Shown here piece after piece: positions 45,525 through 57,500 of a stretch of DNA of 64,000 bases (positions are counted from its first letter, which is position 1; every line of letters begins with the position of its first letter). The stretch is from assembly GCA_964036295.1 (NCBI GenBank), contig OZ038464.1, forward strand, positions 27,482,508-27,546,507, in the 5' to 3' direction. The notes under the pieces were generated by a model, which saw only the letters and a list, made by a program, of their open reading frames with translations, did not search any database and had not been told where the DNA came from. The DNA is from Plumapathes pennacea (lineage: Eukaryota; Cnidaria; Anthozoa; Antipatharia; Myriopathidae). The position numbers and the translations under genes are program-made.

Positions 45525-48500
45525 CTACTGTCTCTTATAGGCTTTAACGAGAAGAAACAGAAATGACAAAATGCGAAAGCCAACGAAAAGAGCCAACATT
45601 GCGTAGACATCAATCATCAAGTTATCCTGAAATACAAAAAAAGAAAAAAATTAGGAAGAAAAGCACAAAGGATGAAGAAAGAGAGAGAAGACAAAAAAGA
45701 CAACGACGAAGACGAAGGAGGAGGAGGAGGACAAGGAAAAGAAGTAAGAATCAAAATAAGCAATGTTTATTGAAAATTGCTGTCCAGTATAAGGAGTAGC
45801 TACTCATTTAGGTCTACATTACTTGGGCAGCAGAGTAAACGTAAGGTCGAACTACTACGTACCTTATCAAAACCAAAATTCTTTATGTACACATCACCAG
45901 AAGTGATACAAGGTTGACCGATAGTTGAGTTATGTGGTGTAGTGCACGCTAGGAAAAAATATTAAAAAGAAACATTTCAGCATAGAAACGCTCAGCAATT
46001 AACGACTTGTCACGTCACCATATACTTACTGCATAGCCAACTAACTATAAACCAAAATTTATAACGGAGATTAAAACAAGCACACGGCACAATATGCAGT
46101 TACCCACATCAGCTACATCTGCACAAAATTAGGCTCAAGCACAAGCGGGTACAAGCAAACACAGATACAGGTAGAGGTAATTCGCGGTGTCACAAACACA
46201 GGAAACTAAAGATACAAATGTTAAGCAGATACACATGCAGGCAGAAACACAGGTTTGGGGCACAAAAGGGACACTGCATGGCGGTAAGGAACTGCGCTAT
46301 GGTAGTACTCACAAATTACTGTGCCCTTGAACTGATTGATGATCAGGGCTTCAAAGCCATACTTGAACCAGGAGATATATTTCAACCAGATAAAATAATC
46401 TGGCACGGTGCTGTAAGGGTGAAACATAAACCCGATCAACCTGCATGTATTTGTGGTCCAGTCCGGGGGGGGGGGGGGGGGGGGGGAGGAGAGGGGGGAG
46501 GGGGAGAGGGGTGTCTATATCTTGACTTTTACTTACGTATTTTTGAGAAAGAAGCCTCCAAAGATGAGCAACGGGAGCATAATAGGAGGGCCCATAGCTG
46601 TAGCAGCCTGCACGGTGGGTGCCAATGTGGAAACAACGTATCCTGTTCGAATAGAAGTGTTTTAAATGACCAGTGTGATACCAGTTCTTAAGAGAACTAG
46701 ATTAACTGCGTCGGTGATAAAAACGCTGGTGTATCAACAAAAAATTGATCAAGGTACTGGAACGCCGTAAGAGTAACAGTAGCTGACGTTTCGAGCGTTG
46801 GCCTTTCGTCAGAGCGAATTCTAAATGACCAGGGCCCGGTTGTTCGAAGCGCGGATAGCGCTATCCACTGGATGAATACTTATCCAGTTGACTGAATTAC
46901 GCTTAATGGTTAATACTATCCGCTGGATAGCGATTCATCAGACACATAGCGCTATCCACTCTTTGGACAACCAGGCCCAGATAAATTGCTATCCAGATTA
47001 AGCCTAATTCAGTCAACAGGATAAAGATTTATTCAGTGGATAGCGCTATCCGCGATTTGAACAACCGGGCCCAGACGACCAAGTATTAAAACAACGAAAA
47101 ACAAACACAAACAAACACAAACACAAACACAAACACAAAACAAAAAACAAAACAGATAATTGTTGTTTTACGCAACATGACAGTTACCGTCTAAGACAAA
47201 CTAATCGACTAATGAGTCCTACCCAACTCTGATCAACCTGTTAGTATCAGGTCAGGAGCGAAGCAAGGCTTCAACTTACCAAAAGAAACTGCCACGTTAG
47301 TGATCAGCACTAGAATGCCAAAACATACTATGAAGTTTAAAAATCCACTCTTTAAACCTGAAATAAAAATCACAGAAATAAATAATACGTTTGCTTCACT
47401 GACTCACGCTTATCCATTAGCATCGATTTTACTCACTCGTTTACTCATTCATTCATTCATCCATTCATTCATTCATTCATTCACTCTCTCACTCACTCAT
47501 TCATTCGTTTATTCGCTCATTCAATCTCTCACGCACTCACTAACTCACTCACTCAAGCACTACGTACTTTATTCATTCATTCATTCATTCACTCATTTCC
47601 TCGCTCACTCACTCACCCATTCCTTCGTTCATTCATTTGCTCACTCTCATCCATCACTCACTCTTTAATAGCTTATTCATTCATTCATTCATTCACTCAC
47701 CTCACCTCACCTCAAGCAACACCTAAGGCCTGTTTCAAACGTTCAAATGCTTCGAATACAATGTAAATTAACTGAAATAATACCAATCATCCAGTAAGAA
47801 ACAAGCACCATCAAAAGAGGAGATACCACGAAGACAGGCAGCTGCAGAATAAAGAAAAATTCAATAGTGTAAGAAGTAAAACATCAAACTATAAACTCCA
47901 GAACGAGAAAGGTCCCCTTCTGCTCTTGTTTTTCCCTACGTGAACCTATTCAACTACTGTAAAGGATATTTGAGAATAGAACAGATCAAATTTCTTATAA
48001 ATAATTTTATAAGTAGCCCATATAAGAACATGGTCATCAGTGACAAACAGGCAAAAACTTTGCTCTTGTTTTTCCCCACGTGAACCTCTCACTACTGTAA
48101 AGGATATTTGAGAACTGATAGATCAAATTTCTTATAAATAATTTTATAAGTAGCCCATATAAGAACATGGTCATCAGTGACAAGCAGGCAAAAACAAAAG
48201 CACAAACCTCGGCTAGAGTCTTTGAAATGAAATACACATCTGTTCGGTACATTCCGTTCTTGTGTTCCCTGAGGAAGACTGGAAGCTCAATAGGAAACGT
48301 CTGGAACGAAAAACAAGGAAAACGCATTTTATTCAACATAAATGGAGCGGTTTTCGGCCGGATGGAGTTGGCCAAGGCGTACAATGCATACAAACAAGTT
48401 TGCCAACAATCTCGGCCAGTGTTGAACCATATTTTTGCAATATTTGCAATGCTTCAAAGTGTTGTAAGTATTTTTTTAACCGTTTTAAAAACATGCAATA

Positions 48501-51500
48501 AAAATTCGTAAATTTTGAACGTAATAATCAGTGTAACATTACTCTGGTCAGTTAGTTTTGGCGGAATTTTAGCGCAAATTTCGAGGGTTCCAGTACATTA
48601 GTCCATGGAACAACAAGCTGGGAGCATTATACGAACACCTGTTGCAGTCCTACAGATAGTAGGTACATGATGTACCGTAAACTCCGAGTTAGCTGGCACT
48701 GGTGCTTTAAAAAATCGATTTGCTTATAAACTCCTAACTTTTTTCATCCCACTTACGCAATTGACTCTACAGTATTTCGTCTGATTCTTTACACAGTCGC
48801 TAGCTTTGTATGGCTTGATACATGCAGCGATACTTACGAACACCACGCCTTGAAGACTCGAGAACGAGGCAGAAGTAGTAAGGAAGAACAGGACTCCGGT
48901 TATGTTGGTAATTTCCTCGTCAGTGAAACCCGTGTTCAGGTAAATAAGTCCAGCGATCAAGCCAACGATCTAAATGAACACGAGAACAATCCTTACTGTA
49001 AATTAGGCAGTTCCCCGTCGCATGGAAAGTTCCGAAGATGCAGGATAAGAAAAAGAAGAGCAAGAATTTGAACAAGAACAAAAATAAGAACAAGAACAAG
49101 CAGACAGTAGAAGGAGGAGGACAATAAAGAGAAGGAGAAGTAGACATGAAGAGGAGGAAGAGAAAGAAAAAGAAGAGAAGAAGACGACGACGACAACAAG
49201 CAAAAAAGACAGATGATAAAAAGAATGAGCAGAACCAATAAGAAAGCAAAAACAAAACAAGAGAAATAGAAAGAATGAAACAAGACGACGAAAATGAGGG
49301 AGACAAAAAATCTCTATAGACTCTCTATATAGATCTCTAAACAAAAACAACCAGGAAGACTGATAGAAGAAAACACCAAACAACAACAAGAAGAGAACAG
49401 ACAAGGAACAAGACAAAAACGATAAAAGAAGACGTTAAAGGGCAAAAACAACTAGAACAGTTGTTTTTCCACCCAGCCAATAACGCAAAAAAAACCAAAA
49501 ACAAAAACAAAAACAAAGACAAACAAACATAGACAGGGACAATTACACGGAAGAACAAAATATAGAAAAAAAAACAAAAAAAAACAAAACAAAACAAGAA
49601 CGAAAGATAATGTCTTTGTCTACTTACGACGCTTTGGAGCAGTCTTATTCTCGTTACAAGGACTTCACGACTGTTACTGACCCAACATCGCCACAGAACT
49701 GCACAAAACTGCTTACACCACGAGGCTCTATATCTAAACAAACACAAACAATACACATTTCTATGATCATTATGTAGCAGCTTCTCTAGACATGACTGAA
49801 CACATTTTTCTCCTACTTTAAAAACTTCGACCATTTACCGTTGAAGCAGAATTTTGGTCTGACCCTTGGCTGAACTTATTTAAGTTTTACTGTGAGTGTA
49901 CAGTCTTCCGCCAACCCACCCCTCCCCCCTCCAATTTCCACCTCACTATAGGTATAATCAAATAAATCATAAACTTACGGTGACTGTCTCACTACATAAG
50001 CATCGTTCTTGAAAGAGTCCTTGATAAAGAAGAAGGTAGCCCGATTAACACTGATTATATGTATGAAGACCTGAACGTATGTATGCTTGGTGAGTGCGCT
50101 GTAGGCATGTATGTATGTATGCGTGTATGTACGTATGTATGTAATGTGTACACACATTCAAGTATCATGTTTTGCGTATGTATGGACATACGTTTCATTG
50201 AAGTGTATTAAAGTGTATTGAAGCGAATAAAAGTAGTTTTGCGTCTTGACTGCTGTGTTGTATATTGCAGCACATGTAAAGGAGCAAACGTAAATCCTTA
50301 CCTGCCTGGCGAGTCTTCTTTGATCTGCTTCTTTTTCCTTCTCTTGTTCTCTTTCCATCTCCGCGTAATGATTACACACATCCTGCAAATAACACAAAGT
50401 GTACAACAATGGTGCAAAACATCCGGGGAGTGGCAGGTGTAGGAGGAGGTACTTCGTCGTGGCTTCATTATTTAACTCTTACCCGAACTCTCTCTCGACA
50501 CTTCTGCTCTTCTCCAGGGATAATCGCCAGCGTATGAACAAAATAATCCGCAGGGTTGAAGTTAGTGGGACAATCGTAACCTAATCTGCAAAGGGTTCAG
50601 ATATTTTAATTATTAACGCACGCTGTGATCATCTTCCAAGCAAAAAAAAAAATTTTTATGTCAACAATTTCCAATCGCTTTACATTATGACGCTACAATC
50701 GAGGTCAGTCAACTTAAACGTATGGCATCGTAAATATTCGGGTAGTGACTAGTCACTGTCTGTTGTTCATTACTCCGAGGGGAGGGGGGGCACTCCCTTA
50801 AATTTAGTATGGGGGTGTGGCGCTGAGTCCCTGTGACACTGACTCTGTTCCAGAGCAAAGAAAGGCAAGTTTGCTACCCCACTCCAGACAAAATGATGAA
50901 AATAGATACCCTGTTCCAGACTAGAGGCGAATCCACAAATCGGAAACGGCGTGCTTGAATAAACATGTGGCGTTGCGTGATTTAAAGCAATAGTTCAGAA
51001 CATTTTTGTAGCAGCAGACTCGACTATAAATCATCAAGGATTCTGGCAGGAAGAAATATCGACCCTATTTTAGAGCCAGACTGAACGAAAAATATACCTG
51101 GTACCAGAGAGAAACGGTGATTTGTATACCCTGTCCCAGAGTCGGAGAGGCGAAAAGTATACCCTGTTGAGCGGCACACCCCTGTATAGCCAATATATGA
51201 GAGTGCCCCCCCCCCCCCCCCCCCCTTCCCGGTTCATTACAAGCCTACAGACCAAGAAGTAAGTTATTCTGTTTTCACGTTATCAGTTTATCGACTCGCG
51301 TCAACTTCTTTTTATGAAGAGCGAATTCAGACTTTTCTATTAACTCACCTGGAAAAGTATTCTAAAGCTTCGTCAGTGGGTCCCATGTAGGCCACTCGAC
51401 CCTCAGCCAGCAATAGGATGCTGTGGAGATCAAACCAAACTAATAAGGCGACAAGTCTTTTGACTCAGAGTGAGTGGAGCTGTACTGCGTAAGCATTGCT

Positions 51501-54500
51501 TCCAAGCCAAGGTTCAAGATCATTCGGACTATTGTTTGCATCCCTCTCTCGCAGAACTAGAAAAAAATCCGCGGTCGTGCACGCTTGTACCTGCGGGCGG
51601 TACCGTACACTAATGTACCTGTTAAACATGGCATAGACCTCTGACGAGGGCTGGTGGATGGTGCACATGATTGTTCTGCCTTTGGAGGCAAGTCTCTGTA
51701 GTGAGGCCACCACACTCTGCGCCATGAAGGCATCCAGTCCAGATGTAGGCTCATCAGCGAACAAAAGGGGAGGGTCATTTAGTATCTGTAAAAAAGAAAA
51801 AACAGCAATGTTTTGGTGACTTTTGGTACATTTTGCTTCAACTATTTGTATAGTTTGCGTGCAATTTCCTATGGCATTACAGTTTATACATTTAAAAGAA
51901 CTGCTTCATCGCAATGCTCTACTGTACTGTGACATCTACCACGTGAGAATTTAACCTTCATTGATTCCTTTCAGACTCTTACAAGATACATCATATTTAC
52001 AGTTCAGAGAACGTGGTATTTGATCAACATCTAGCTTAGATGGAAGCTGATTGAACTTGATCAATTCTCCCTACTGTACACACGTACTGTACCTAACCTC
52101 ACACATACTTTCTTCCTATGTTTGGGAGAATTTCCATTGCAGAACTTGGGAGTGAAATAGTTTGCTAAGTGATGTACTGTACATGTATCACGCTGCTAGA
52201 TGACTAATACAGTAAAACTTTCAGACAATGCCTACCTCTGATGCAAACGAGAGCCTTTTCTTTTCTCCTCCTGAAATTCCACGTGTCCGTCCAGGTATTC
52301 CAATGACAGTGTCTGCACACTTGTTAAGGCCCAACTGCAAAATTAAAGCAAACTGTTAGTGTATGTGACTTAAATAAACGTAAGTCATACAGTTGAAGCT
52401 TGCATATTAAGCAGACACCCTTAGGAAGTAGAAAAAGTGTCCTACTGGAACTGTCCGCTTATGAGAATCAGTATAAATACAGAGTTTGATGGTTTTGTAA
52501 AGGTGCATCCATAAGTACAGCTTTCCACTTACAAAAGTGTTTGCCCAGAGACCTTCAACTGTATTTGCAGTATAATATACATGGGTCATTCCACAGTATT
52601 TCGTATGTTGCGGAGAAGACATTTAGAGACATTCAGTATGCCACAGCTTGAAATCCAAATGTCACAGTAATAAAATTCTACCTTTTTCTTGTAGACATTT
52701 ATTATAGCTATGCCCACTATGTTGCAATTTTCTGTAAGTTTTAAACATGGAAGACTACAGCAAGATAAGTGACTGTTGCGGAGAAGACTCAGAGAATTTG
52801 CTATTTTTGTTTTACAAAATCTAAGTGAAAAGTTCTCTGATTCTATGATGGATTCACAATTTCTTTTTGCTTTGTATTAAAGAGTGGTATATATATTTTA
52901 AATATATGGCAAAAAAAATTAGCTGCAATTGTTCGATCATCAGAAAAACTGACCATATTTTGATGTGTCTCTGTTGCAGAGAAGACGTTGCGGAGAGGAC
53001 ATTTTTGTCCATGAACAAATAACACAAAAATCTCATTGAATTTGACAAAGTGTGTTATGTTAAACAACTCTTATTAACATTCTAGAATATAAAACAGCTT
53101 TTAGTGAAACATATGGTGATAAATGTCAACAAAAACAAGGTCCTTTGATCAGACTAGCATGGTATTGAAAAAGAAAAGGGTTGTGGTCACATTTTTCAAG
53201 TTGATTTTGATATGGATAGACATTATTACTTCACTGTAGTTTTAATCATTGTATTTGGTGCATCAAAAATTGATGTTACCAGAAACTCTGGAAAAAATTT
53301 ATGAAATGCATAAACTTTAATGCTGACTCAGACCACAAAGCATTATGGGTAAAACCAAATCCAGAATACTTGGCAAAAATACCCCCCAAAATAATTCTTG
53401 TCAAGTACACATAAATTCTTTGTTATTAACATATCCTATAATATATAACAGCTTTTAAAGAAACATACTATGCTGTTAAATGTCAACAATAACAAGGTCC
53501 TAATCACAGTAACTTCAAAACGTTTCATTTCAAACTTGTTGCAACAATGTTGATTTCAACACAGTCATGTAAATACTTGTACATGTTAATGTACAATGTT
53601 TGTACATATCTTATGTTTACTGAACAGCAACATAGTGTAGCAGTTTAGTGACAACTCTGCTTCCTTGAAAGCTTGAAAAACAGTTCCAAGTTCCTCCAGA
53701 TCTGGAGTTTCAAAGGGGCCATTGCCCTGCCATCGTACTGGGCCATAAAACACACAGGTGGCATGTACTTTATCAATGTCATCTATCTGAGGCCAATCAA
53801 ACATTTTGGCACCAACTCTGTGCAAGAACTTTGAATGTGGTGAAGTGATTTTTATTAGCAAGTGCTCTCCCAAATGCTGTTTGAGTAGACAGAATGCCTT
53901 GTACTAATGTTATCTTCCTGTAGTAATGTTATCTTCCTCTCAAACTTTTAACTAATGCAGTCTAAGTACACTGCTGCACACTTCAAAATATACTAACAGC
54001 CCTGAAAAGTACAATTTACCTAACATGAGTTTATTTTAGAATTTATTTAGTTTATAATGAGTTTATTTTAAATCAACTTCTAAGCAATGTGTCCTCTCCG
54101 CAACAGAAATGTCCTCTCCGCAACAAAAAGAAAACGTCCCTAAATCATTAAGGTGATGAGCTGAAGAATATCTGAACACAATAAAACATACCTCCTGTTA
54201 TAAATTAGAAGTTATCAAACTGTGTACCTAATATGATTATGTGGTCATCCATAACATAAACTTTTAGGTGTCAAAATGTTGCGGAGAGGACATTTAGCAA
54301 ATGGACAGTCTCTAGCACAGGACTCTGGGTAAAACATCATCCTGTAACAACTGTTCTGTAAACCGCACCAGTAATAGTTTATGTCCTGATAACTTTTGTG
54401 AGGTTTCAGTTTTTCATTTGTTTTTAAATAATAAATTGATTTGTCCTCTCCGCAACGGCCATTTTTACTTTTTTCATGTTTGATTATAATTTATGCATCA

Positions 54501-57500
54501 TTATCAACATGCTACCCCCATAAATCACATCATAAAGTAAACTATCAACACCAAGCTACAACTTAGGGGACATTTTGGGTTTGATTCAAAACATTTAGAA
54601 AACTGATATCCATGTCCAAAATACTGTGGAATGACCCACATATGTAACAGAAACAGTTCTTGTCATCATATATTATTTATTGCCAAAATGAAATCAAGCA
54701 AAAGTAAGATGTTAGACTCAGTACAGCCTGCACGTTGGACCCCTGCTCTAGTACGTCACTGTAATTCAAACAGTAATAATTTGTGAACACACAAGGTTCT
54801 GATAAGCAGAGGCAATTTCAGGGGAAATTTTGACACATTTCCAAAATAATGCACAAGTGCTAAAGGTGAAAGCTTCTAGATCCATTCTAGATAATTGCCT
54901 TCCAATTTACAGAGACTCAGAATTTAAACAATTTGACCAGTTTCTGTAAAATGGTGTAAACCAGTCTGAAATTTAATACCTTGATAGGTATTTTGTCCTT
55001 CATGCATCTTTGAAGTTGCTGCTCACATTCTAAACAGTGCAAATTGTACAATGTGTAAAGTGCCTTAACCTAACATAAATACACAAAATCTCACCTCATT
55101 TAGAACTTCATCTACTCTCTTGAGGCGATCTCCTCTGCGAACGTGTTTGTCCATTCTGAGCAGAGCCTGTCAAGAAAAAGTGCATACTTTTGGTATTAGT
55201 ATGTTACGCTCAATCGAGGAAAGAATTTTATTAATAATTTTTTAGTTTTGGTTTCTCATAGTCATCTAAAAATCACTCTGTCATACAAGGTACAGTTTGA
55301 TCCACATATAGTAACAGTAAAGGGAAATTGTAAGTAATCTATATTGTACAAATTGCATTATTATATACCCATGTATCTGAAAAATACAATTATTGTACAT
55401 AGATAATTATTATTGACTGAGTGTAAGGTAGTTATGGGAATATTGCTAAAGTTCTTCTTTTACATGTTTCATGTTTATGATACAAGCCACTTTGATGAAA
55501 TTCAAAAACATGTAAAATAAGAACTTCTGCAATATTCACCAGCATAAAAGGTTAAAAAGATATATTAGGGGTGATAAATGGTACCTAGAAAATCGCAGGT
55601 CTCGGAAAGTCCCTTTTACGAGTCCTGGACTCTTGTTTTTGTTTCTTTCTGTCTTAGAGTCTTATAGTAGTTGAAGTCTCAGTCTCAGATTTTCAAACAA
55701 GGGCCTCAGCGAGTCTTGGATTTTACCATTTGCCACCCCTTATATTTACATTAGTTTCCTTACATTAAATGTTAAATGTTCCCTGACAGTCAGAGTCCCA
55801 ATAAACAGATCCTCCTGCTGTACGTACGCGGACATAGAATTGATGCCGAGGCCAATGGGCTGTTTATTCACAGTGACTGACCCTGTAACCTGGACATTTG
55901 CAATGTTACGATGCGCAAGGACATTCATCAGGGAGGTTTTGCCTGCTCCACTATAAACAACAAACAAAAAGGAATTCCGTAAATTAACAGCACCATTGGT
56001 TTGATCAAAACAACAGGTTAGAATGCATATTTACAGACCTGTATAATATCTTACTCCATATCAGGACAATAATATTTTAACATTTTATTTAGTATACAGT
56101 AACACTGTAGCTAATTTATTCATTTTGTAATCACAATTCCAGAACATTTTGCAAGGGTTGTATTATTGGATTATACATTTAAAAAAGGTGAATGAAGTAG
56201 ACAGGGGGCCAAACTAAAATATCTGAGTCTGTGGTGTTAAGATATCATTTACCTTGCTCCCATGACAGCTAGGAGAGTTCCTGCTTCCAAGACACCATTA
56301 ACTGACAAAAACATAAGTTGGAAATTGAATCCAGGTTGCAGTGATGAAAGACTGACATGCCTACCCACTCCGCAGTCTGAACACTACCATATACACTGTA
56401 GGTATTAAGAGCTTTTAAAGTTTCTGAAACAAGTACACAGTATATGTGTATATATCCCTTGCAGAATATATACTGTAAGATCATATCTCCAGTACAGTAT
56501 ATGGTACTTGTTTACAAAATTAATCAATACAATATTCACAGATATCCTCACCCTGATGCTGTGATTTTTTTTCTAGTGAATTTTTCTCTAAAACAGGTAC
56601 CCAGACATACGACCATCTGCAATATATAGTTGTATGTGTTCTGACTGAAACTGTGACATCTGCATACACCACTCAGTTTCTCTGAAGATATATTACATAT
56701 TCGAAGTTCTCTAGTCTAAAAAAATTAAAAAAACACTGTGTTTACACTTTTACACAGAGCAACTTTGGCCAATTAAGCTCATTTGAAGCCTGAAAAACAG
56801 ATGTCCAAGTTTTGTTCAAAATATGTTTATTCCTAGGCAAATTGACTGAACAAAACAATAGCAATAGCGTCTGCACTCAAAATATGCGTGAAAATGTTTG
56901 AGGTCCCTGCCAGAATCCAGTCTGCTGCTTTGGAGCGATAGGAAACTCTCCTGTTCCATGTCTGGCATCCTCGGAGACCCAGGGGCAGATCGTGGAGCAG
57001 CGGTGAAAAGAACGGCGGGCAAAAAGCGGCGGAGGGGGAGGGGGAGGGGGGAGAAACGAAGAGGAGGAAAAGAGCCCCTGGGAACACAGTCTGTTCAGAC
57101 CAGTATTGAAGGCGTGAGACGAGCACGCCGCCGATTGGGCGAAAAAATTTATCAATTGTATTTTTTCGCCCAATCAGCGATTGTCGTCAAATGCCGCCTG
57201 TCAAAACTCCATCAAAAGATTAAGAGATTAAGCGCGTTTACGTTTCGTTCGGCAAGATGGAAGAAGCTATTAAATTTTCTGTGTGGTTATTTCCAAATGC
57301 CAAGGAGTTGAAAGCCGAGCAATTGATCGTGGAGAATGTTGTCAAGGGAAGAGATGTGTTTGGGGAGCTGCTAACGGGATTTGGCAAGAGTTTGACCTTT
57401 CAAGTTTTGCCAGTCGTTTCGAAAGCGATGAATGCTGCGGGCCAGAACTTCCCCGCTTCTCCGCTGGTCGTTGTTCTGTCTCCGCTGTCGTCGATCATAC

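Noticed and set aside
47300..47668. 122-residue His/Ser/Thr-rich frame
   Set aside because: Translation of an ATTC/ACTC microsatellite.
48920..49834. Long minus-strand frames rich in Leu, Phe, Ser and Cys resembling membrane proteins
   Set aside because: They lie in a polypurine/polypyrimidine tract inside an ABCG intron; only the 49733-49628 part is a real exon.
56898..57311. Arg/Gly-rich frame at the left palindrome arm
   Set aside because: It comes from the GGAGGGGGAGGGGGA block and is out of frame with the helicase-like coding part.
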